A stretch of DNA of 64,000 bases, from positions 62,001 to 126,000 of the forward strand of contig CAVRZO010000002.1 of assembly GCA_963725615.1 (NCBI GenBank). The letters run 5' to 3'. Below, in pieces: positions 52,822-61,112 of the stretch. This DNA comes from JAIQFF01 sp963725615 (GTDB lineage Bacteria; Acidobacteriota; Terriglobia; Terriglobales; Acidobacteriaceae). The translations under genes were made by a program, and so were the position numbers. Numbering within the stretch: the first letter of the stretch is position 1; each line of letters opens with the position of its first letter. The notes under the pieces are model-generated. The model searched no databases. It saw only the letters and a program-made list of their open reading frames with translations, and was not told the origin of the DNA.

Positions 52822-53828
52822 TTGCGGGAACCATGAGCCTCTTCTACAAAGTTGGTTTGGGGATTGCGGCGTTCATGGCGATTGGCGGCGCTGCCGCGGC
52901 ACCGCAGGAGCCCACGTTCAGCGCACAATCGAGCGTTGTCCTGGTGCCCGCGCTGGTGAGAGACGCCAGCGGCAATGTCGTCTACGGCCTGCAGGCTAAG
53001 GATTTTGTGATCGAAGATGATGGCGTCGAGCAGAAGCCCTACCTGGATGAAGCGGCTGAGGCCGAACCGGTCTCGCTGATGATCGTAATCCAATGCGGCC
53101 GCCGGGCGCGGCGTGAATTTGATCGCATGCGCGGCCTGCCTTCCATGCTGGAGCCGGTGCTGAGCCAGCCAGATACTGAAACTGCCCTGGTTTTCTTCGA
53201 CAGCAAGTTGAATCTGGTGCGCGATTTCACCCGCAACCCTGATCTCATTGAGGACGATCTGAAAAAGTTGGAGGCGGGCGACGGCGGTGCCGCGATTCTG
53301 GACGCTGTCGCGTACTCGGTAAAATTGCTCAATCAGCAACCCGAAGGACGCCAGCGCGTCCTGTTGCTGATCAGCGAGACTCGCGATCATGGCAGTCACT
53401 TTGCGAAGCTCGATGACGCGGTGAAGCTGATCGGAGTGGCGAACGTCGCGGTCTATGCTCTTCCATTTTCGCCATCGCTATCGCAGATACTGGATACCGA
53501 ACGAGGCAGCAACCGGGACGAGGCTGGCTGGGGTGCGCCGCCCAACGTGCAAGGCGCTCTGCTGATGGCATTGGCGGCGATGAAAAAGAATGTACCCGAG
53601 GCGATTGCCTCGATGAGCGGCGGCGAGTACGAGCTGTTTGCGTCGCGCAAGAGTTTTGAGACCAAGATGAACAGCTTTGCTAACCACGTCCATAATCGCT
53701 ATCTGTTGAGTTTTGAACCCAAGGCACCGCATCCCGGGCTGCATCAGATTCGAGTACGGTTGAAAGACCCGGCGCGAAACGAGACGGTGCTGTTCCGAAG
53801 CAACTATTGGGCTGGTGGGGTTCAGTAG
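52818..53828 (+). CDS. VWFA domain protein, acidobacterial type, secreted
   Basis: 336 residues. Signal peptide (VGLGIAAFMAIGGAAAA), then a domain with VVLVPALVRDASGNVVYGLQ, the acidobacterial VWFA-related signature KDFVIEDDGVEQK and ELYYSFEPKAPHPGLHQIRVRL-like ending YLLSFEPKAPHPGLHQIR. The metal-site motif is degenerate (MIVIQCGRRAR rather than DxSxS), so metal binding is doubtful. GTG at 52818 overlaps the deaminase stop (GTGA); the ATG at 52833 is an alternative. Role unknown, possibly envelope adhesion. Sits within the deaminase cluster. Confidence 0.8.
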   Translation: MIAGTMSLFYKVGLGIAAFMAIGGAAAAPQEPTFSAQSSVVLVPALVRDASGNVVYGLQAKDFVIEDDGVEQKPYLDEAAEAEPVSLMIVIQCGRRARREFDRMRGLPSMLEPVLSQPDTETALVFFDSKLNLVRDFTRNPDLIEDDLKKLEAGDGGAAILDAVAYSVKLLNQQPEGRQRVLLLISETRDHGSHFAKLDDAVKLIGVANVAVYALPFSPSLSQILDTERGSNRDEAGWGAPPNVQGALLMALAAMKKNVPEAIASMSGGEYELFASRKSFETKMNSFANHVHNRYLLSFEPKAPHPGLHQIRVRLKDPARNETVLFRSNYWAGGVQ

Positions 53829-53894
53829 TGAAAGTGGCGCCGTAGCCAGGGTAGCGGAGGTTCAGTGTGGTGACGCTCGGGTGAAAATCCCCAC

Positions 53895-53922
53895 CCTAAT
53901 TTCGCAAACGCGCGAAATTAGG
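53895..53922 (+). terminator. Hairpin in the gap before the adenosine deaminase gene
   Basis: CCTAATTTCGC (53895-53905) and GCGAAATTAGG (53912-53922), perfect 11-bp stem, loop AAACGC. No T run. Surrounding GTAGCC/TAGCGCC repeats suggest it is part of an intergenic repeat. Probably ends the VWFA transcript. Confidence 0.5.
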
Positions 53923-53982
53923 ATGGAGCACCCGGCAGTAATGTAGCGCCGGAGCTACCAAACGCAGAACTGGAGTTTTTCC

Positions 53983-55068
53983 ATGAAGCTTGACAAAGAC
54001 CGGCTGACCAGCCTGCCCAAAGTACTTCTACACGAGCACCTCGATGGCGTATTGCGGCCGCAGACCGTGATTGACCTGGCAAAGGAAACGAAATACGCGG
54101 AGCTTCCCACCAGCGATCCGGCGGCGCTGGCCCAGTGGTTTCATCAGGGCGCGAACAAGGGAAGTCTCGCCAAGTACCTCGAGGGCTTTGCCCACACCAT
54201 CGCGGTGATGCAGACGGAAGAGGCCCTGGAGCGCGTGGCTTACGAGCAGGCGGAAGATCTCAGCCAGGATGGCGCGGTCTATTTTGAAACGCGCTTCGCA
54301 CCGGTCTTTCACACTCGCAAGGGATTGACCCACCAGCAGGTGGTTTCGGCCGTGTTGAAAGGACTGGAGCGAGGGCGAAAAGATTTTGGAACAGTCTCAG
54401 GATTGATCATTTGCGCCATGCGCAACATGGACGTATCGCTCGAGATGGCGGAGCTCGCAGTGGATTTTCGTGAGCGCGGCGTGGTTGGCTTCGACCTGGC
54501 GGGTGAGGAAGGTGGGTATCCGCCCAAGAAGCATGTGGATGCCTTTCATTACATTCAGCGGCAGAATTTCAACATCACGATTCACGCTGGGGAAGGCTAC
54601 GGCAAGGAATCAATCTGGCAGGCCATTCAGTATTGTGGAGCGCATCGCATCGGACACGGGACGAGGCTGATTGACGACATCGCCGCCGCAGATGGCAAAG
54701 TGGTTAAACTTGGCGACCTTGCGCAGTACGTCCTCGACAAGCGAATTCCGCTGGAGATTTGCCTGATCAGCAATGTTCACACCGGCGCGACGCCGAGCCT
54801 GGCGGAACATCCCTTCAAGATTCTTTACCAGGAAAAATTTCGGGTCACCCTCAACACCGATAACCGGCTGATGAGCGATACCACGATGACCCGGGAATTC
54901 GAGGCTGCCGCGGACACTTTCGGGCTGTCACTGGATGACTTCGAGAAAATTACCATCAATGCGATGAAGAGCGCGTTCCTACCCTATGACCAGCGTTGCC
55001 GTTTGATTTACACGGTCATAAAGCCTGGATACGCGAAGATCCGCGAGTCTCTAGCGGTGAGGACTTGA
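53983..55068 (+). CDS. add: Adenosine deaminase
   Basis: 361 residues. Zinc and catalytic motifs of the ADA family: LLHEHLDGVLRPQTV (HxH), ITIHAGEGYGKESI, HRIGHGTRL, CLISNVHTGA, and LNTDNRLMSD (catalytic Asp). Converts adenosine to inosine and ammonia. Resembles the actinobacterial-type enzyme in the PTSDPAALAQWF region. GAACTGGAG lies upstream of the ATG. No purine transporter adjacent. Fourteen bases separate its stop from that of the convergent MATE gene. Confidence 0.95.
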   Translation: MKLDKDRLTSLPKVLLHEHLDGVLRPQTVIDLAKETKYAELPTSDPAALAQWFHQGANKGSLAKYLEGFAHTIAVMQTEEALERVAYEQAEDLSQDGAVYFETRFAPVFHTRKGLTHQQVVSAVLKGLERGRKDFGTVSGLIICAMRNMDVSLEMAELAVDFRERGVVGFDLAGEEGGYPPKKHVDAFHYIQRQNFNITIHAGEGYGKESIWQAIQYCGAHRIGHGTRLIDDIAAADGKVVKLGDLAQYVLDKRIPLEICLISNVHTGATPSLAEHPFKILYQEKFRVTLNTDNRLMSDTTMTREFEAAADTFGLSLDDFEKITINAMKSAFLPYDQRCRLIYTVIKPGYAKIRESLAVRT

Positions 55069-55082
55069 CAGCCCACCCCTGG

Positions 55083-56445
55083 TTACGCCGCAAGCTTTCT
55101 CCTGTGCCAGGTGAGCAGAAGGGCTGACCCGATAATCATCAGGCCGTCGCACAACCCGATCCATACCCCGACCGCGCCCCATCCTAATTTGAAACATAAG
55201 AAATACCCGACGGGCAGCCCGATCAGCCAGTAGGCGACGAAGTTGGCCAGCATGGGCGTTCTGGTGTCGCCCGAGCCACGCAAAGCTCCGGTTGCCACCG
55301 TTTGCAAGCCGTCGAACAGCTGGAAAGCGGCAGCGACCAACAGCAACCTGGCGCCGGTACGAATCACCATCGGGTCGGGAGAGAACAGGCGCGCAATCCA
55401 GGTGGGAATGGACACGAACACCAGGCCCGAGCAGGTCATGAATCCGGCTCCGAGGATGATGGCGGACCATCCCGCGCGGCGGGCTCCCTCAGGATCCTTC
55501 CTCCCCAATTGTTGTCCCACGCGAACTGCCGCGGCCGAACTCATGCCCAGTGGAACCATGAAAGAGAGAGCGGCACAGTTCAATGCGATCTCGTGACCGG
55601 AGAGCGGGACGGGTCCGAGCCTGGCCACCACCGCTGTGGCCGCCGCAAACGCCCCGATTTCGAGAAGGATCTGAGTGGCCGCCGGGCGCTCCCAGCTTCA
55701 ACAACTCTGCCACCCGGCGCAGATCGATGCCGACCGTGCCTGCCCACTTGAGCTGCGGTCGCTTCGACTCAACCCAGAGGAAAGTGACGACCAGCACGCC
55801 CGCCATGTAGATGCGAGCCACGCAGGTCGCCCAGCCGGAACCGGTGATGCCCATGGCGGGAAGGCCGAGATGTCCGTAGATCAGCGCCCAATCGCCGACC
55901 AGGTTCACGACGTTTGCGGAGATAAGGGCGAACATGATCGGAACCGCCACGTTCTGCGCCTGAAGATAACGGCGGAGAGCGAAGTACGTGAGGAGGGGCA
56001 GGGTGCCCCAGTTCAGCGCGCGCAGGAACGGTCGCATGGGCTCCACCAGTTCTGCGCTGATTCCGAAGCGCTGCATCAGCGGCGGCCAAAACGATACCGC
56101 CAGCATGAGAACGGGAGTCATAGCGAAGGCAAGAAACAGCCCGTTCACCAGCGAGAGGCGGGCGTCGTTCAGATCTTCGCGGCCGTAGGCCTGCGAGACG
56201 AAAGTATCGAGTCCGAGCAGCAGGCCGCCGCCAAAGATCGCGATGCTGTGATAAAGGCTCTGGCCCAGGCCGGTGGCGCCGATGGCTACGGCGCTGTCGG
56301 GCAGGCGTCCCACCATGATGGTGTCCACGATGCCCATGCTCATCCAGCCGATCTCGGCGACGATGAGGGGCAGGGCGAGGCGCAGGGTCAGGCGAAAATC
56401 TGCGCGCAGCGGGGTGTGAGAGGCGGGTTGAGATTCGACCGGCAT
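55083..56445 (-). pseudogene. MATE family multidrug/Na+ efflux transporter, frameshifted
   Basis: Membrane antiporter with about twelve helices: LALPLIVAEIGWMSMGIVDT, MVGRLPDSAVAIGATGLGQS, DTFVSQAYGREDL and, in the second half, AAVRVGQQLGRKDPEGARRAG. The first part (56445 to about 55680) and the second part (about 55690 to 55083) are in different frames. Removing one base of CCCGGCGGCC near 55678-55690 joins them as KLGAPGATQILLEIGAFAAA and gives about 453 residues, normal length. Whether this is decay or assembly error cannot be told here. NhaR-like regulator gene lies just upstream. Confidence 0.88.
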
Positions 56446-56481
56446 CGGCTCTTTGTGACTATATCAACTGAAATGGAGGAC

Positions 56482-56567
56482 GGGCGTGTGGTCGCGGGCG
56501 ACTCGCCCGCGGCTTTTGACTTTGACTCGAGGCCTTTCGCGGGCGAGGCGCCCGTGACCACACGCCC
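56482..56567. repeat. Long inverted repeat (28 of 30 bases) between MATE and nhaR-like genes
   Basis: Left arm 56482-56511 and right arm 56538-56567 (GGGCGTGTGGTC...CGCCCGCG) differ at two positions; loop 26 bases. Starts five bases after the NhaR-like stop. Could act as a terminator or repeat-derived transcript stabiliser between two leftward genes. Confidence 0.7.
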
Positions 56568-56571
56568 GCCA

Positions 56572-57468
56572 TTAAGCGAAGAGTTGTCGTGCCGTGTCGC
56601 AAATGGCCAGTACCGCCGGGTGCTTCAGCTTTCTTTCGACGGAGATGGCATAGAAGCGGTTGCGGACATCCTCGGTTCGACCAATCCTCTGCAGGCTGCC
56701 CTGCTGCTCGATCTGCTTTTCGAAGACCGAAGGAATAGGGAATACCCCGATGCCGGCCTGTCCGAAAGCGCGGAGCAGGGCGTGGTCCTGGAACTCTCCG
56801 GCGATCTGGGGACGAATCCCCAGAGAGTCGAACCAATAGTGGAGGTTTCTGCGTACCTCAGTGTTCTCAATCGGCAGAAGCATGGGCGCGCCATCAAGCG
56901 AGCGTGGGAATTTATTCTTGAGACTCTTCGCGAGTTTCGCTGTGGCCACAAAGGTCACGCCGCACTCGCCGAGAAGGTGGTTGTAGACACGCGCCCGGGT
57001 GTTGGGCGAGAAAGCCACATCCGACAAGACCACGTCGAGCTGGTGGTCCGCGAGTTGCGAGGTGAGGTCATCGGAGCCGCCTTCGCGGCAGACGATGTGC
57101 ACCGGTTCACGGAGCGTCAGAGCGGGTGCGATCAGCCACTGCGCAATCATTTTTGGAAGTACATCCACCACGCCGACCACCAGGCGCAACGGCCGCCCGG
57201 TGGGCCGGTTCTTCACCGTCTGTGTGAGTTCGCGCCCCAGCGCGAAAATCTCCTCGCAGTAGCTGAAGACCACGCGCCCGACTTCGGTCATCACCAGATT
57301 GCGACCGGAGCGGACAAACAATTTCTCTCCCAGACTATCTTCCAGGCTGCGCAACTGGGCGCTGATGGCGGGTGAAGAAACATGCAGCTCCTGGCTGGCC
57401 TTCCTGATGCTCCCGGTCAGCGCCACCGTCCAGAAGTAGTGGAGGTGATGGTAGTTGAGCCATTCCAT
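56572..57468 (-). CDS. LysR-family regulator, NhaR-like
   Basis: 298 residues. The N-terminal winged helix-turn-helix (LNYHHLHYFWTVALTGSIRK, ASQELHVSSPAISAQLRSLE) and the effector domain (DDLTSQLADHQLDVVLSDV, GIGVFPIPSVFEKQI) closely follow E. coli NhaR, an activator of the sodium/proton antiporter gene. Here it may control the adjacent MATE (sodium- or proton-coupled) exporter 126 bases downstream. No nhaA gene is in view. The ATG at 57468 is preceded by a TCCCATGGAATGG-like segment with no strong ribosome binding site. Confidence 0.88.
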   Translation of the reverse strand: MEWLNYHHLHYFWTVALTGSIRKASQELHVSSPAISAQLRSLEDSLGEKLFVRSGRNLVMTEVGRVVFSYCEEIFALGRELTQTVKNRPTGRPLRLVVGVVDVLPKMIAQWLIAPALTLREPVHIVCREGGSDDLTSQLADHQLDVVLSDVAFSPNTRARVYNHLLGECGVTFVATAKLAKSLKNKFPRSLDGAPMLLPIENTEVRRNLHYWFDSLGIRPQIAGEFQDHALLRAFGQAGIGVFPIPSVFEKQIEQQGSLQRIGRTEDVRNRFYAISVERKLKHPAVLAICDTARQLFA

Positions 57469-57752
57469 GGGAATTTACGATTAACAAGAACTTAGTGCTG
57501 ATGCCATGAGTCTACACCCAATCTTAACTGGCTAACCGCCCATCTCCGTCGCTGGGGGGACAAGAATGGCCGAATTTGTTCCTGCACTCTGACAGCAGCG
57601 GTGAACTCATCCGTTAAGAAAAAGCTAACGGTAGCGCTCATATTTTGTAGTTTTCCCAGGCCGAAATCGTCGCATCACACCATCCATGATTCGATTGCTC
57701 CAGGCTCGGGCACCTCCGGAGTGATCGGGCAATTCATACAGAGAGGAGAACA

Positions 57753-58328
57753 ATGACCGTGAATCGAAACTCATCGTGGATGGCAGTTTTTGTTTTCTTA
57801 AGCGTATTGCTTACTGGCATGTTCGTACCGCTTCCGGCGCGTGCGGATGTGGCCAACGAAGTCATGGGGCATCCTGAGGTCGCCAATCAACTTGCGCAGT
57901 TCAAACAGAATGCGTATGACCTGCGTGTTCAGGCAGAAAAGCTGGACGCCTTGACGCCCAGCCGGCTGGTGGACTGGAGGAGTCATGCGCACAACCTTGA
58001 AATTCTGAAGGAACAGGTCAACCAACTGGGCCAGACCCTGACGAATCTTGAGGAGTTAAAGCCGCAGGCCAATGAAGGGCAGCGGATGGCGATTGAGAAT
58101 GCGCGGCCTCACCTCGTCGGGGTGGCGCAGCAAGTGACCGAGGCCATCGATCTGCTGGCTGAAGATCGTGGGAGTGTTTACTGGCCGCCTTACACGGATA
58201 CGGTGAACAACATTTACAACCACGCGACCTCATTGCACGAAACGGTGGACACGATTCTGGATTATGAACAGGCCAGAATACGTCTAGTGGACCTCGATCT
58301 TTCGACCTCGGCTGCTGAAGGCAGCTGA
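57753..58328 (+). CDS. Secreted helical protein of unknown function
   Basis: 191 residues. Signal peptide (VFVFLSVLLTGMFVPLPARA), then an all-helical mature part with heptad-like runs (ILKEQVNQLGQTLTNLEELK, AIDLLAEDRGSVYW). Acidic, soluble, one invariant-looking VYWPPYTDTV turn. GAGAGGAGAAC precedes the ATG by eight bases. It precedes a response-regulator gene on the same strand, but an inverted repeat lies between them. No family recognised, though such proteins seem frequent in Acidobacteria. Confidence 0.65.
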   Translation: MTVNRNSSWMAVFVFLSVLLTGMFVPLPARADVANEVMGHPEVANQLAQFKQNAYDLRVQAEKLDALTPSRLVDWRSHAHNLEILKEQVNQLGQTLTNLEELKPQANEGQRMAIENARPHLVGVAQQVTEAIDLLAEDRGSVYWPPYTDTVNNIYNHATSLHETVDTILDYEQARIRLVDLDLSTSAAEGS

Positions 58329-58355
58329 CGCCGCAACCCCGCACCTGGGCCCCAT

Positions 58356-58403
58356 CAGGGTCGCCAAGGAACAACTGGTCCTCAGCTTTCTGCGGCGACC
58401 CTG
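58356..58403 (+). terminator. Inverted repeat after the secreted helical protein gene
   Basis: CAGGGTCGCC (58356-58365) and GGCGACCCTG (58394-58403), perfect 10-bp arms, 28-base loop, 27 bases past the stop. No T run, so possibly a weak terminator or RNA structure. Confidence 0.45.
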
Positions 58404-58450
58404 GTGGAATTGCAAGCCATCACACACTCAACCGAACCGGAGGAGCAGTC

Positions 58451-58858
58451 ATGGGACAAGACGAGGTGGGAAAAATCCTGATTGCGGACAACGACGAAGA
58501 CGTTCTCATGGAATTAGAGCGGGCGCTGGAGGACGAAGGTTTCGATACGGCGGTCACGGTGAGTCGTGAAGCGGCGTTCCAGGTTCTTTCCACTGGTGCT
58601 TTCGATTTGCTGGTGCTCGACGACTATCTTTCCGACCAGCATTGCGTTCAGGTTCTGACCCACTTTCGGGGCGCCGGAATTCGACCGCTCGTAATCGTAA
58701 CTTATCATCGCCTCCCGTCTGGCGCCGAGCGCGAACAATTGCGCTCTCTGGGAGTAAGCACGCTGGTTGACAAGCGTGCGCCCATCGAACTGGTGCGCAC
58801 CGTCCATTACCTGCTGCGGCCGCTGGAGAGATGCAGCGACCAGTTTGACATGACCTGA
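58451..58858 (+). CDS. Single-domain response regulator (receiver only)
   Basis: 135 residues, one receiver domain and no output domain. Acidic pocket ADNDEDV, phosphoacceptor Asp57 (LLVLDDYL) and conserved Lys in VDKRAP; the Thr/Ser switch position is shifted (IVTYHRLP), so the switch may be atypical. Likely acts by protein contact, as CheY-like proteins do. No kinase is adjacent. CCGGAGGAGC lies eight bases upstream of the ATG. Confidence 0.85.
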   Translation: MGQDEVGKILIADNDEDVLMELERALEDEGFDTAVTVSREAAFQVLSTGAFDLLVLDDYLSDQHCVQVLTHFRGAGIRPLVIVTYHRLPSGAEREQLRSLGVSTLVDKRAPIELVRTVHYLLRPLERCSDQFDMT

Positions 58859-59165
58859 GCGGAAGACTGCACGTCGAGAGGGAGCCATGGGCCATTGCCG
58901 GAGCTCGTTCACCGAGCTTATGAGGTGCGCGTTCAGCAATTGTCTGTTGTTATGTTGCTCACACACTTCTAACGGACTCAGCAAACATCCATTCTTAGTT
59001 GCTACCCAAATCTTAGTTGCTACCCAAACTCATCCAGACAGCGTCTAGCAACAACAGGACAACAGTTGCGATCGAGAGGGGCGAGGTCACGGCCCCGGGA
59101 TCCGCATGAAACTGCCCACATGGCGAGTCTGTCCACCTCATCACAAATTTCGAAGGAGTAGCCCA
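58859..59165. other. Intergenic, holds an 18-bp perfect tandem duplication
   Basis: 307 bases, no gene. At 58993-59028 the unit TCTTAGTTGCTACCCAAA occurs twice in direct succession. Upstream region of the TPR lipoprotein gene; its promoter is presumably here. Nothing else seen. Confidence 0.5.
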
Positions 59166-60665
59166 ATGCGCCGAAACAATTACAACCGTCTGGTATTGGC
59201 TGCGCTTGTATTAGGTACGGCAACGTGGATTGCCTGCGACAAGACGAACACTGAGGGGTCGGCGGCTCCGGCTGGCGGCGGCAAAATTCCCATCACGGCC
59301 AAGTCCGAAGACGCGAGGAAGGAATTCCTGTCGGGACGGGACCTTTCCGAGAAACTCCAGGCCCAGGATTCGGTCCAACACTTTGACAAAGCCATTGCGC
59401 TCGATCCCGAGTTCGCATCGGCCGAGTTGGCGCGGGCCAATGCCGGTGCGACCGCCAAGGAGTTCTTCGAACATCTGAACAAGGCAGTGGCTTTGGCGGA
59501 CAAGGCGTCGGAAGGGGAAAGACTTATTATCCTTGCTACCCAGGCCGGCGCGAATGGCGAAGTGGTCAAGCAGAAGGACTATCTCGAGAAACTGGTGGCT
59601 GCGTTTCCCAATGATGAGCGGGCGCATTTTAGCCTGGGCGCATTCGAGTTTGGCCAACAGAACTACTCTCAGGCCATCGAGCACCTGAAGAAGGCTCCGG
59701 AGCTGGCTCCCAATTACTCGCCCGCTTACAACATGCTGGGCTACTCCTACCGGCAGGCCGGTGATTACGCGAACGCGGAGCAGGCCTTCAAGAAATACAT
59801 TGAGCTGATTCCGAATGATCCCAATCCTTACGATTCTTACGCCGAACTATTGTTGAAGATGGGAAAATTCCCCGAATCCATTGAGCAGTATCGCAAAGCG
59901 CTTGCGATTGATCCGCATTTTGTGCCGTCGCACTTCGGGATTTCGGCTGATCTCACCTACATGGGCAAACCGGACGACGCCAACGCCGAGTTGCAGAAGA
60001 TGACGGAGCAGGCACGCAACGACGGAGAACTCCGGACCGCCTTGTTCGGCATGGCCGTCGTGGCCTCGGATGGCGGCAAGTGGGAGAAGGCAGTCCAGGC
60101 CATGGACAAGGAATTTGCCGTGGCGGAAAAAAAGAACGACGTGGCGTCCATGGCGGCGGATCTTCAGGCCAAGGGCAATATCATCGCCGAAATGGCGAAG
60201 TATGACCTGGCGGCGCAGCAGTTCGATCGCTCTTTCGAGATGGTGCAAGGCTCAAGCTTGTCGCAGGAGATCAAGGACAATTCCAAGCTTCTGCATCATT
60301 TCAACTCGGCTGCGCTGGCGATTGGAAAGAAGGATTATGCGGCGGCGAAGTCCCACGCCGATGAATACCGCCAGGGGGCTGAGGCCTCGAAGAATCCGGC
60401 CCAGGTGAAGCTGGCTCATGAATTGGCGGGACGAATCGCGCTGGCCCAGAAAAACTACGACACAGCGATTGCGGAACTGGAGCAAGCCAATCAGCAAGAC
60501 CCGCGCAATCTGTATCGCTTGGGTCAGGCGTACCAGGCCAAGGGTGATAAGGACAAGGCGCAGAAGTACTACGCAGATGCTGCCGGATTCAATTCACTGC
60601 CCGCGCTGAACTATGCCTTTATTCGCGTTAAGGCGCAGAAAATGGCTTCGGGGGCAAAAGGGTAG
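59166..60665 (+). CDS. TPR-repeat lipoprotein
   Basis: 499 residues. Lipoprotein signal with lipobox near ATWIACDK (Cys at about residue 24). The mature chain is tetratricopeptide repeats: LQAQDSVQHFDKAIALDPEF, NYSQAIEHLKKAPELAPNY, YANAEQAFKKYIELIPNDP, FPESIEQYRKALAIDPHF and three or more further copies to the C-terminus. Probably a periplasmic scaffold or adaptor for protein complexes; specific partner unknown. I use the ATG at 59166, preceded by GAAGGAG; the frame extends to 59106 without a signal. Confidence 0.88.
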   Translation: MRRNNYNRLVLAALVLGTATWIACDKTNTEGSAAPAGGGKIPITAKSEDARKEFLSGRDLSEKLQAQDSVQHFDKAIALDPEFASAELARANAGATAKEFFEHLNKAVALADKASEGERLIILATQAGANGEVVKQKDYLEKLVAAFPNDERAHFSLGAFEFGQQNYSQAIEHLKKAPELAPNYSPAYNMLGYSYRQAGDYANAEQAFKKYIELIPNDPNPYDSYAELLLKMGKFPESIEQYRKALAIDPHFVPSHFGISADLTYMGKPDDANAELQKMTEQARNDGELRTALFGMAVVASDGGKWEKAVQAMDKEFAVAEKKNDVASMAADLQAKGNIIAEMAKYDLAAQQFDRSFEMVQGSSLSQEIKDNSKLLHHFNSAALAIGKKDYAAAKSHADEYRQGAEASKNPAQVKLAHELAGRIALAQKNYDTAIAELEQANQQDPRNLYRLGQAYQAKGDKDKAQKYYADAAGFNSLPALNYAFIRVKAQKMASGAKG

Positions 60666-61112
60666 GGCACCGGTCTTGTTTGCTGGCTAACCTTCGCTCG
60701 GTTTCTTTCGCCCTTTCAGGGCTCGTTGCGTTCCCGTGTGAACCCGGGGCTTACGCCCCGGGCTCCAATCTTGCGCCGCTTCGCGGCTTTCATAGACGGG
60801 ACTTTCCTGCTATGCCCTCCGTCGCGGCGTCATCCTGAGGGACTTTTGGTCCCGCAGGATCTCGCGCGGACAGGCACGGTCCCGCGCGTGCATATCCGCT
60901 CCACGCTAGATCCCTTCGACTTCGCTCAGGGCAGGCTCTTCGCAAGCTCAGGATAACGCTCCTGGGTAAGAGGCAAAACTCCAAACCTTTTATCGTCCCT
61001 GACGACGTTCGCTATTCCAAACGGAAGCAGAGGCTGCGCGAAATCGGGGATTTGAGATAAACTTTGCGGCGGGCCTGCTCGCCAAAAACGAAGCTCCGTC
61101 CAATACATCCGA
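60666..61112. other. Gene-free region with hairpin and repeat element
   Basis: Includes a perfect hairpin CCCGGGGC-TTAC-GCCCCGGG (60743-60762) about 80 bases after the TPR gene, then the dispersed repeat 60829-60957. The last 150 bases should contain the gdh promoter. No coding frame accepted. Confidence 0.55.
60829..60957. repeat. Dispersed TGTCATCCTGAG-type palindromic element
   Basis: Bounded by GTCATCCTGAG (60829-60839) and CTCAGGATAAC (60947-60957), imperfect inverses. Contains TCCCTTCGACTTCGCTCAGG. Same family as the element at 46869-47060, with different internal hairpins. Confidence 0.6.

Noticed and set aside
55675..57375. 566-codon open frame on the plus strand
   Set aside because: It lies antisense to the MATE and NhaR-like genes, whose translations carry clear family motifs; the antisense translation is repeat-like with no domain and arises from GC-rich codon use.
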